Assembly: GCF_000208745.1 (NCBI RefSeq)
Contig: NC_030857.1
Coordinates: 11,789,689-11,853,688, forward strand
Source of the DNA: Theobroma cacao
Taxonomy: Eukaryota > Streptophyta > Magnoliopsida > Malvales > Malvaceae
Length of the DNA stretch: 64,000 bases
Direction: 5' to 3'
Positions 12,037-21,853 of the stretch are shown here, in pieces (the stretch's first letter is position 1; each line of letters begins with the position of its first letter). The notes under the pieces are model-generated. The model searched no databases, had not been told where the DNA came from, and was given only the letters and a program-made list of their open reading frames with translations. Made by a program: the position numbers and the translations under genes.

Positions 12037-14180
12037 AGAATGATGCTTTATCAGCCTTCATAAGTCATTGTAGGAAAGTAGAAAATGAAAAAGGATTAGC
12101 CATAGTTAGCATAAGGAGTGATGATGGAGGAGAATTTGAAAGTGAGGAATTTGAGAAATTTTGCAATGAAAAGGGGTTGGATCACAACTTCTTTGCACCT
12201 AGAACACCCCAGCAAAATGGAGTTGTAGAAAGGAAAAATCGAACCTTAAAAGAAATGGCTAGGACTATGCTATGGGAGAATAATCTACCAAAGTATTTTT
12301 GGGCTGAGGTAGTGAACATAGCAGCATATATACTTAATAGAGTCTCAATAAGACCCACGTTATCTAAGACACCTTATGAACTCTACAAGGGTAGGAAACC
12401 AAACATTTCTCACCTAAAGAGCTTTAGTTGTAAGTGCTTCGTATTGAACAATGGAAAACAGCCCCTAGGGAAGTGTGATGCAAAGAGTGATGATTTTCAT
12501 GCTGATTAAGAGAATTAGCCTTGGAAAATGAAAATGAAACTTGTGAATTTCACAAAAAATCACCAAATAATAGGTGACATTTCACAAAGAGTTAGAACTA
12601 GGAAAGCAACAAGAGAAACTTGTGAATTTTCAGCCTTTATATCTCAAATTGAGCCTAAAAACTTTGAAGAAGCCGAAAAAGAAGAAAATTGGATAATGGC
12701 CATGCAAGAAGAACTTGATCAATTCACAAGAAACCGTGTATGGTCATTCGTACCTAGACCTTCAAATCACCCTATTGTTGGCACCAAATGGGTGTTTAGA
12801 AATAAGGTAGATGAGTAAGGAAATGTAGTTAGAAATAAAGCTAGATTAGTAGCACAAGGTTACAATCAAGAGGAAGGAATAGATTATGATGAAACTTTTA
12901 CACCTGTAGCTAGAATTGAAGCCATAAGGTTGTTGTTAGCTTTTGCATGCTTTATGAATTTCAGATTGTACCAAATGGATGTAAAAAGTGCATTTTTAAA
13001 TGGAATCATTCAAGAGGAAGTGTATGTTGAACAACCTCTAGGTTTTGAAGATGTTGAAAAATCAAATTATGTTTTCAAACTTCATAAAGCCTTGTATGGA
13101 TTGAAACAAGTGCCTAAAGCTTGGTATGAAAGGCTTTCAAAATTTTTAGTTGAAAAAGGTTATATTAGAGGTAATATCGATACTACATTATTTATTAAAA
13201 GATATTTAAATGATTTAATTGTTGTACAAATATATGTGGATGATATTGTATTTGGTGCAACTAATGAGGCATTATGCAAGGACTTTGTTAAAGAAATGCA
13301 GGGTGAATTTGAGATGAGCATGATGGGAGAGTTGAAGTACTTTCTTAGTCTTCAAATTAAGCAAAATGAGGAAGGGATCTTCATTAACCAAGAAAGGTAC
13401 ACTCAAGATATGCTCAAAAAGTTTGATATGCTGAAACTAAAATCAATCTCAACACCAATGAGTTCATCCACAAGACTTGATCTTGATGAAAAAGGAAAGA
13501 ATGTAGATCAAAAGCTATATAGAGGTATGATCGGTTCACTACTTTACTTAACAGCAAGTAAACCAGATGTTCAGTTTAGTGTGTTTGTGTGCTAGATTTC
13601 AGTCACAACCTAAAGAATCATACCTAACAGCTGTTAAGAGAATCTTTAGATACCTCTTAGAAACTCAAACTTTAGGCATATGGGATTTTAGAGAATTAAC
13701 TTTTAGTTTGGTTGGATATTCAGATGTTGACTTTGCTGGCAGCAAGACTGATAGGAAAAGCACCAGTGGAACATGTTAATTTCTAGGAAACATGCTTGTA
13801 TCATGGTCCAGCAAGAAACAAAATTTAGTAGCTTTATCTACAGCTGAAGTAGAGTATATATCATTAGGTAACTCTGTGCACAAATTCTTTAGATTAAACA
13901 ATAATTGAAAGACTATGGAATGACTATGCACAATGTACCAATATATTGTGATAATATAAGTGCAATTAATATATAAAAAAACCTTGTGCAGCACTCTAGG
14001 ACAAAGCACATTGAGATTAGACACCACTTTATTAGAGACCATGTAATGAAAAATGATATTAAGATTGAATTTGTCAACACTTTATATCAACTAGCTGATA
14101 TTTTTATTAAACTATTGAATGAAGATAGATTCTATGAAATTAAAAGGAATTTAGGTATGATTAGTCAACAGGAATTGTGA

Positions 14181-14687
14181 GAAAATCTTTGGTTCACGTA
14201 CATGAAACAGAATGCATTTAGTCGACTGAGACGAATCTTAGTCAACTAAGAGTGTTTTGGTAGCATTAAATAATAAGACTCAGTTAAAATAAGGGCAGGA
14301 GGAATAAAATAATGGGAAGAAATCGCCTATTGGGTAATAAAGTAAAGAGAAATGTTGCCTAAGGTGAATAACTAAAATTTAGAGGGAGTTTTGAAATATT
14401 GAGCAAATAGAATAGGGCAATATTTAAGGGGGAGCTGAACGGTTTCTCTAAGAGGAATTAAAAACGGCTGACAACTTCTCTTTCTCCACTTTTCTCTCCC
14501 TTGAAACCCGAGCCTCTGAAATTGAACCCATCTCTTCACATTTTCTTTTAAAATCTATTCAAACCCTTTGCCATTTAGATAAAACCCTTGTCAGACAAAT
14601 TCTTAAATCAAAATAGGGAGATCTCCATAGAGCAAAGAAATCGTAGAAAAGAAGAAAGGGAAGAGACCACTAGAAGAAGGGACAGAA
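14181..14687 (+). other. A1 spacer between pol and ORF3, with a dyad pair and a leader-like stretch
   Basis: A dyad pair (14,218-14,249) is followed by purine boxes near 14,387 and 14,426. A pyrimidine-rich stretch full of tctctt/ctccct (14,475-14,580) looks like a 5' leader. No ORF of substance lies here. Confidence 0.5.
14218..14249 (+). promoter_or_regulatory. Dyad pair downstream of A1 pol
   Basis: ttagtcgactga and ttagtcaactaa are spaced exactly 20 bp core to core, the same motif and geometry as in the A-family U3. It lies 38 bp after the pol stop and about 440 bp before ORF3. Confidence 0.6.
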
Positions 14688-16543
14688 ATGGAAAGTCTGA
14701 AGAAGAAACAAAAAATCATGTCTGCATCAGTCAAAGAGATATCGAAGAAACTAAAAGAGAAAAAGAAGAAAATGGAAAAGAAGAAGGACAAGGAACCTGC
14801 ACTCAAGAAAGGTACTAATTCCTCGTATTCCAAGTTCAGAAATAGATTGCATGAATTGAGGTTCAAAAATATTGAGAATGCACCAATTTCCTATGGGAAA
14901 TATATTGGCTGGAAGAGTTTTGATGAGAACTGAGAGATTCAGACTAGTTTATCCGACTATTTTGATGAACAAAAACTGAAAAAATATAGCTCCTTTAAGA
15001 ATAGATCCTATAGTGTAAGTCTGGTAAAGGAATTCTATTTTGGCATTACTTTAAAAGAAAAGGAATTAGAGGATTTTGATGATTATGTTGAAGATGGTCT
15101 GAATATATATTTGAATGGGAAATAATTTGTTGTCACTGTTGAAAATTTAGGAAGCTTACTAAAAATCGAGTGTGAAAAAGGTGAGTATGAATTCCCAGAA
15201 AAGTATGATTCATCCTCATTATGGGAAATCATCACCAGGAGAAAGGAAAAGTATTCTTTAAAGAGCAATTTAGGTCTGAGAATCAGCTCCTAGATTAGGA
15301 TTTTTCACTACCTTATAGCAGCAAACATTCAAGGCAAAAGTGGAAGTTTGAGTTACATCAGCCTTCAAGATCTTTGGCTGATGGAACATGCCTTTAATGG
15401 GGTTGCTCTGAATATGGGCAGGTTCATGATAGAAAAGATGAGAGGAGCTTGCAAACTTGATAAAGTCAACCTGCCTTATGGAACTGTCATAACATCCCTT
15501 GTCCAGAAAAAGGGAGTCTAGGCCAAGAGGTATGAAATAGACATGGTGAAGACCAGAGATTAAGCCATTTACTATGGCAACTGGATCAAAATGGGATACA
15601 AGTTGGATGGTCAGAAATTCACTAGAACACCCAAAGTCTCTACTATACCAGCACCAACCAAGGCATCATCCTCCCAATTCTCTAGTGAAATAATCTTTAA
15701 TCTTTTGATGAGGATAGATGGTAAGCTCACTAATCAAGGAATGAGATTATAGAAGATTGAGGAAAGGATAGCTGAATTTGAGAATGAACTGAAAAGAAAG
15801 GAGAAAGTGTCCTCAAAACTTGCTGCTACAAACACATTTGAAACTCTAAGTATTGCACCAACACAACAAGGTGCTGAAAGCTCAACCTTGCAAGCAGAAG
15901 GATCTTCTGCTCATGGTCATGGCATTCAAGCAAACGATTCTCATCCTGGTGTGGAGCAACCAACTAAGGCACCATCTTCTGAACACCAGAGCAAGAACAA
16001 ATTTGATCAAGAGACAGAAGTGACAGCTTCCGAGGATAAACATGTTCCTGAGAAACACTAGGCCTCCCCTCCCAACTCAGAAGAAATATCCAGTATGGAT
16101 ATTTTTCATCAAATAGTTAGAGAGGGAAAAGCTGAAAAAGACACTACTAAGATAGAAACTCAAAAGGACGGTGGAGATATAGGAAAAGGGAAGAAACCTG
16201 CATCAGCTCCTAAAGTAAAGATAAAATCTGGGAAAGAAAAAGCCACTCAGCACCAACAAAGGGAAAACCACCAACCAAGGGAAAGAAGACTATGGCCACC
16301 AAGACATCCTTTCTCAAGAGAAGAAAGTCTTCTAGGTTGGCAGAAAAATTCAGACCAGTTTCAGCCTCTTCTCCTCAGAGTCTAGTCCCTATCTCAGACA
16401 AGTCATCACCAAAACCTTCCTTTAGAAAGTCATCACCTTTTCGAGAGCCTTCTCNGGGAGGTTCCGGGTCGTGACATTCTCCTTTTCCTCTAAACACTTT
16501 TTATGGCACTGAGTTCTCACCCTTTGACACATCAGATAAATAG
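14688..16543 (+). pseudogene. A1 third ORF: plant-transposon-protein-like domain plus basic C-terminus
   Basis: One reading frame is held from 14,688 to about 16,260 and shifts once before the end at 16,543. Seven in-frame stops interrupt it, at 14,934, 15,123, 15,291, 15,519, 15,561, 15,750 and 16,059. Read through them, the N-terminus is very Lys/Glu rich. It is followed by KFRNRLHELRFKNI, GWKSFDE, VSLVKEFYFGI, a YLNGK segment and RIFHYLIAANI...LSYISLQDLWLM. This order matches my memory of the family called putative plant transposon protein (Pfam Transposase_32); an HMM search is needed to confirm it. A coiled-coil-like segment (IFNLLMRIDGKL...) and a basic KRRKSSRLAEK motif, possibly a nuclear localisation signal, follow. 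It lacks the signal peptide and membrane segments expected of an envelope protein. The same C-terminal half is present at 56,812-57,658. Confidence 0.7.
16450..16481. mobile_element. Collapsed gypsy LTR insertion at an N
   Basis: After the N at 16,455 come 21 bases (gggaggttccgggtcgtgaca, written here as gggagg...gtgaca) that are one mismatch from the terminal 21 bases of the LTR at 60,092. They are bracketed by a 5-bp duplication ttctc (16,450-16,454 and 16,477-16,481). The ORF3 frame resumes right after. The N therefore stands for most of an LTR or a larger element. Confidence 0.8.
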
Positions 16544-17351
16544 AAGCCCCTTCCTTTGATGCTGACAAAAAAGAGGAGTAAAATGGCAAAACCAGGGGTG
16601 CAGGAACTAGAGAATAAATAAAACAAAATTATTAGGGTGGAGGAACCAAGAAGGAACTTAGAAAAAAAAAAGAAAGCAAAAATGAATTAGGAGTAGGAAC
16701 TTAGAAAAATAGGGGATAGGAAGCAAAAATAGTTCAGAGGTAATTTTGAAACATCTTTTGATTAATTGCTATTTGTGTCATTGTGGCATTTGAATACTCA
16801 ATTTTAATTTTGGTGTTTATATGGTAGTGTGAGGCATGAATGCTGATATATCTATGATGTTTGTTTGCTGAAAATTGAATGTTTGCTGATACTCTGCTAT
16901 CCATGACATTTTAACTGTTGTTAAGAAAATCTGCTGCTAAACCATATTGAATTGCATGCTGATAGCTGCTGTTGTATGCTGATAATTGATCAACTTGGGA
17001 TTACAAATAATTATGGATGTTGTGAATAGAGTGTTGACTGAATTATGAAGGGAATAGACAAAATCTGATGACTATATGCTGTTGACAAACCCTGCTGAAT
17101 GTTCTATGAAAAAAAACTATCAACATTCATTGCTAAATCACCCAAAATTCTACACATGTGTATTCTCTAAATGTATAATGTCATTTTCTATATGACAAGA
17201 ATAAAATTGGATGGAATAAATATACACACACTAAGGGGGAGCATATGCTTAGAGGGAGCAATCCTCATTTTCTGCAGAAAACTAAAATGAGTAAAAAGAC
17301 ACTATGCTGTTAATCAAGGAATGTTTTGTCATCATCAAAAAATGGGGGGAT
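16544..17351 (+). other. A1 3' untranslated region and polypurine tract
   Basis: This is non-coding, with purine boxes ctaagggggagc (17,231) and agagggagc (17,251). The 3' PPT aaaaaatggggggat lies at 17,337-17,351, directly before the LTR. Confidence 0.8.
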
Positions 17352-18466
17352 TGTTGACTCCATTAGTTTTTGATGATAGTAAAACATTCCCATTTATTTG
17401 TGTCTAATACCTTTACTTAAGTGTGCAGGAAAATTAATGTATGAAATTAATCCTTCAAAGTATATATTAAAAGAAAAAGGGAGATAAAAATAATGAGACA
17501 TGACGGATTAACAAGGAAGAAGCTCATTAGTTGAATAAGGAAGAATGTTGGTTGGCCAAGATTCAAATTGGAGAAATGACGGGTTGAAGAGTTTGAGAAA
17601 CAGAGACAACTTAGTCAACCAAGAATTAGTCAGTCGACTAAGTGGTTACTGCCAGAACTGCTAGAGACAAGGAGCGAAAAATAGAGACAAAATTAGCCAA
17701 CTAAGATATAGGGTAGTCGACTAAGATCATTATGCATGCAAGTTTGAAAGCTGCACTAAAGGACAGAGTAACGGTTATAACCGACTTCCAACTATCTCCA
17801 ATGGCTAGAAAACTGTCAAACTGCCATCAGAGATGTTTCTTCAAGTATAAAAGGGTCTTCCAACAATTAGAAAAAAGTTTTTAGAAAGTTTTGAATGAAA
17901 TTTGAGCTATAGAGAGTTGAAATACCAAAAAATCTTCACAGCACTTGTTTGCACTTAAACGCCCATCCTTTGTACTTGTACTCAGCACTCAACCGTGTAC
18001 CATTTAGATTAACTTGTAATCATAGGTACTTTCTTTCACTTCTCTTCTTGTATTCTTAGAGTGAGGGAGTCACTCTAAGTGATTGTTTCAAGCTAGGATT
18101 GCTTGAAAGTGTTAAGGTTCTAACTTAGCCTTTAAAAGTTAGGTGTTGGGTTTTAGTTTAGCTCGTGAAAAACTAGTGTAAAAGGTTTTGGTTGAGCCTT
18201 GTAAAAGCCATTGTAAAGCTTGGTGAAAGCTTGTGAATTTCACCGGTTATTAGTGGATTTGTTAGGAAAATCCTTGGTTGGATAATCAAGGTAGTGGATG
18301 TAGGTCTTGGACCGAACCACTCTAAATTGTGTTGTCTTGTTTACTCTGTTTTTGTTGTATTTTCATTCCTTCATTTGTCTCACCCTTATCTAGACTTTGA
18401 GACAACTTTTGAAAGAGCCAAATTGTGCTATTCACCCCCCTCTAGTACATATTATTGGGACCAACA
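17352..18466 (+). repeat. A1 3' LTR
   Basis: This 1,115-bp LTR is nearly identical to the 5' LTR. It carries the same two dyad pairs around 17,611-17,723 (core distances 19 and 20) and a TATA box near 17,847. Confidence 0.95.
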
Positions 18467-18707
18467 CTTAATGACAAGCATTTGGAATTGTCTCAAATAT
18501 ATTTTTAATCCTCTAAGGTTATATATTTGGTTGAAAAGCCATGCATCATTAGAAAACACCTTATAATCTTTCAAACAATGCATATGCAACTAAAAATGCA
18601 AAAGCAAACATGCCTTAAATTGTCATGTGATTATAGGAACAAGGGAAGGAAAAAGTAAATGGAGAGAAGTGCCAAAAACCTAAGGAAACCTTAAGACACA
18701 AGTCAAG

Positions 18708-19085
18708 AGTCGATCTTAGAGAAGCTCAAGTTGATCTAAAGGCTAAAAAAGAGTAAAACTTAAAGAATATAAAGCCATAGTCGACCTTGGAGTGCCTATA
18801 GTCAACCTAGTTCTAGAAGATCAAGAAAATCAAGTTTTAAACAAACATAGTCGACCCATGACTTAAGCATACTTGACCTTTACAAGTCAAAAGCACAAAA
18901 ATGTTGACTTTACATAAACATAGTCGACTATAGAGGAAGCATAGTTGACTATAGCTATTTATACTTGCAAAAAACATGCTTTCGAGAGTTGGATTGACTT
19001 GAAGAAGGTTATACTCGACTATGGAAACCCTAATTTGAGAAATTTGAAGAACCTAGTTGACCTTAAGATTGTTGTAGTCGAACCT
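18708..19085 (+). promoter_or_regulatory. Dyad array in the element C U3
   Basis: Repeated tagtcgacta-type palindromes occur in pairs. Examples are atagtcgactat with atagttgactat (21 bp apart) and atagtcgacctt with atagtcaaccta (21 bp). Further pairs are 21-22 bp apart. The array lies upstream of tataaata at about 19,151. Confidence 0.6.
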
Positions 19086-19512
19086 AAAGCTTCAGCAATG
19101 GTCAGATTTGATTCAAACTGGTGTCTAACGATTCTAAACTTTGCCTCAACTATAAATAGACTCATTTAAGACATATTGAAGAAAAAAAAACTAGAACCAA
19201 AGCTTTAAACCCTAGATAGACCTCCAAAAGCTTATCCTCACTCTTTAGCATCATTTTAGTATTTTACCAAACTTACAAAGTTGAATACTTGCTTCATATG
19301 AGCTAATTTTTCTACTCTCAAAACACCCAAGCTAAAATCTCTAGCATTTAGCTTTTGTGAGGAAAGTCTTTGCTATTACTCATTTGTACATACATCTTGT
19401 AAAGGTTCTAACTTAACCTTGAAAAGCTATTTGTGAAAGTTTGTGGTTGAGCCTTTAAAAACCATTGTTCATGGGTTATCGCTTGATTTTGTTAAAAAAT
19501 AAGAACCCCTTA

Positions 19513-20915
19513 TGTTGGTCCCAAAAAGACTGCAAGAGGGGGAAGAGGGGGGTAAATAGCACTTTAAAAATATTTTGAAGGTAAATCTAGAAATTTGAAA
19601 ACCATTTGGAAGATTTAGGATGGATGGTTGAGAACTTGTGAAGGTTAGTGAACATTAAGTAAAAAAAGGTTGAGAGAAGTGGACAAAACATAATATTTGT
19701 AGTGGTTCGGTTCTTTTGACCTATATCCATTACCTTGATTTTCCTAATCAAAGATTTTCAGTCCAACTTTACTAAAACCAATGGAATTAACAGCTTCCAC
19801 TAATTTTTTACAAGGTGAGCTTCTAACCCATGCTTCAACCCTTTTACAATAAGTCTTAAGTTTACCTTAGCTTAGACTACCCCTTAGAATGTCTTGCACA
19901 CTTTAAGAAAACAAGAAATTGAAGATAAAAGGAGGTACAAATGATCAGCTTACTGATCTAAGTTGTACAAGCTTCAATTCAAACACTTCCATAAAGATAG
20001 GAGTGGAGTACAAGTGCAAAAGAAAAGGTTTTTGCTCTTCTAAGCTCTTTCAAACTCTTTGGAACTTTTCTCTATGATTTTTAACTATTGAAGAAGCTTT
20101 AAAAACTTGAAAAGTCACTTCTAGTAGTTGAAGACAGAAACTAACCATTACAAACAATTTCTACTCGTTATTTTATCTTTTTGTGCTTAAATTCAAATGT
20201 GCAAACAGTGCTTCATTAACTGGTTAATGACAGGCTTTAACTAAGTAAGCTTTCTCTGACTTCCAAATTGCTTCTTTATGTTAACCAGTTAATGATGATT
20301 TTAACTTATTAATAACTTATGTTTTCAAGAACTTTTAACACTATTTTTCATCAATCATTCTTCAATTGTTTAGAGCTCCTACTAATTGATTGAGGCTTCT
20401 CTCTTTTCATCTTTAACTGATTAAGATGGGCTCCAACAAATTAAGAATTCTTCAACTTTGAATCTCTTGGTTTGGCATTTTTAGATGATCAACATCACTT
20501 TGAATTTTGAGTTTTGATGCTTCTAATGCTTCAAGTTTAAGCTTTAAGCAATTAGCCCCTTTGCTTAATCAATTAGTGAGCTTCTGTGTTTCGCTTCTAA
20601 CACCCTCTTAATCAGTTAAGTCTTTTGCTAACTGATTAAGATGTTCTTGTCTTACTTTTGTATAACGCCTAACTTTTTCTTAACTGATTAAGGCTCCATA
20701 TCAATTAGTTAACATTGTTCTGTCTTTATTAGGTTCTTTTTTTCTTTGCTTTTTTTACTGATTAACTTGTATTGTAATTAAGCAACGTTCTTGACTTGCT
20801 TCCAAACAACAAATATATTAAGGGTTTTAAACTTTGTCTTGCACACTTAAATAAAGTAATTAGACATCAATGAATGGGAATGTTTTGTTATCATAAAAAA
20901 CACATGGAGTCAACA
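19513..20915 (-). mobile_element. Solo copia LTR, family D, 1,403 bp
   Basis: On the minus strand it runs TGTTGACTCCAT...GGGACCAACA, the same termini as family A. It is flanked by cctta (19,508-19,512) and ccttt (20,916-20,920), a target duplication with one change. Its interior differs strongly from A and carries its own dyads (20,216-20,766). It interrupts the 3' LTR of element C. Confidence 0.85.
20216..20766 (-). promoter_or_regulatory. Dyad array in the family D U3
   Basis: At least six pairs of ttaatcagttaa / ttaactgattaa-like 12-mers occur at repeat distances of 20 or 21 bp. The clearest is ttaatcagttaa followed 20 bp later by ctaactgattaa near 20,610-20,640. Confidence 0.6.
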
Positions 20916-21458
20916 CCTTTGTGGATTGTGTAAAGGTTATCACTTAATCCTATGTAAAAGCTATTGTAAAGGCTTTTGCTTGATACCGTTAAAGAGTGAG
21001 AATCCCTTTGTGTATTATGTGAAGGTGATCACTTTGTCTCATTAAAAAGAAAGAATTCTTGATAGTGGATTGAAATTCATTAGTTACTAGGAGAGTGGAC
21101 GTGGGCATCAAAAAAGCCAAACCACTATAAATTCTTTGTGTCTCTCTTTAATTTTTTGCATTATTATTTATTACTTATATTTGCCTTAGAAAATAGTTTT
21201 ATATTGAATTATTGTTTTACACTTAGAAAAATATTTTTCTCTTTACTTTTCATAGCTAGCATTTAACTTAGGAAAAATATTTTATCTTAGTATATTGTTT
21301 TTGTGTTTAGTGATTTATTGTTGGAGAATTTTTCGATGCTAGGAAATACTTTTGGATGAAAAAGTTTTGATCTTAATACCTAGATTTTCAAAGAAATTTT
21401 TATAAATACCAATTCACTCTCTCTTAGTATAATCCACTTTGAGACTTCTATATTAACA

Positions 21459-21570
21459 GTAATATTAGGGGATTAAAAATATATTTGAGACAATTTCAAA
21501 TGCTTGACATTAAATTTAAGGTAACTTGTGATTTTGTCAAATCAAAACATGATGTAACTCAAGGCTAATA
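21459..21570 (-). repeat. Inverted fragment of the element C LTR start
   Basis: It is the reverse complement of the first 110 or so bases of the C LTR (5,635-5,696 plus 18,472-18,513), ending exactly at the LTR terminus (tattagcctt reversed at 21,570). It directly abuts the end of the C 3' LTR. Element C probably inserted into an older LTR of its own family. Confidence 0.75.
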
Positions 21571-21853
21571 AGGTCCAATGTCTTGTGAATTTTATTTGAT
21601 CTTTTAGATGACTGGGAATTGGATGATATATAAAGTTCTTGTTGATTGTTAAGTGTCTCTTTCTATTTAACCCCGTTTTTGAATATGCTCTAACTCTGCC
21701 CTTGCCTAGTGGTACCAAAGAAAAAAAGAAAAAACCACAAGTAAGTGAATGATATCTTCCTAAATTGGGACTTAGATATCCATTCCTCCCGCCCATTTAC
21801 AGATTTACACCCTAATCCAAAATTCCGGGTTTGCTATATGTATAAGCCTGCTG
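21571..21853 (-). other. 3' flank of the TAR-like gene
   Basis: Unique-looking sequence between the TE edge and the gene stop. An AATAAA-type signal is present on the minus strand at about 21,591-21,596, roughly 260 bp after the stop codon, and is a possible polyadenylation signal. Confidence 0.4.

Larger units (their letters stand above)
8575..14180 (+). pseudogene. A1 pol (protease, integrase, RT, RNase H), split by a solo LTR
   Basis: The protease motif MDSGCSRHMTG is at 8,584. The GAG-pre-integrase motif WLWH-stop-RLGHVSL is at 8,970-9,005, where the stop replaces an expected Arg codon. The integrase core runs to 9,240 and resumes at 12,042 after the nested LTR, with DDGGEF (first-half core) and the PQQNGVVERKNR motif at 12,210-12,240. 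RT has GTKWVFRNK, the QMDVKSAFLNG motif (12,973-13,005) and the catalytic YVDDI near 13,234-13,248. RNase H shows SDVDFAG and STAEVEYISL, and the frame ends MISQQEL at 14,180. Stops at 12,816 and 13,777 and frameshifts near 13,590 and 13,910 make it inactive. Copia domain order (IN before RT) is clear. Confidence 0.92.
5697..18466 (+). mobile_element. Element A1: complete Sirevirus-type Ty1/copia retrotransposon with a third ORF
   Basis: The LTRs are 5,697-6,812 and 17,352-18,466, both TGTTGACTCC...GGGACCAACA, and differ by only a few percent by eye. The element is flanked by the 5-bp target duplication cttaa (5,692-5,696 and 18,467-18,471). The order is LTR, PBS, gag with two zinc knuckles, pol (PR-IN-RT-RH), third ORF, PPT, LTR. 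The whole is 12.8 kb, of which 2.8 kb is a nested solo LTR. It interrupts the 3' LTR of element C. Many in-frame stops make it non-autonomous today. Confidence 0.95.
502..21458 (+). mobile_element. Element C: gag-only Sirevirus-like LTR retrotransposon, interior and 3' LTR
   Basis: The interior (502-5,634) holds a broken gag and then about 3.8 kb without recognisable coding sequence. A purine-rich tract ends at 5,634 and abuts an LTR that starts tattagcctt at 5,635 and ends attaaca at 21,458. With the nested insertions (5,697-18,466 and 19,513-20,915) removed, the LTR is about 1.64 kb. The absence of any pol trace suggests a non-autonomous element, though an old deletion is possible. The 5' LTR would lie before the window. 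Confidence 0.65.
5635..21458 (+). mobile_element. 3' LTR of element C, split by two insertions
   Basis: The pieces are 5,635-5,696, 18,467-19,512 and 20,916-21,458. They contain a U3 array of paired tagtcgacta-type dyads (18,708-19,085), a TATA box (tataaata, about 19,151) and a pyrimidine-rich end typical of copia LTRs (attcactctctctt...attaaca). The first 60 or so bases reappear inverted at 21,459-21,570. Confidence 0.75.

Noticed and set aside
14603..14866. Phe/Ser-rich 87-codon frame on the minus strand
   Set aside because: It is the antisense shadow of the Lys/Glu-rich start of ORF3.
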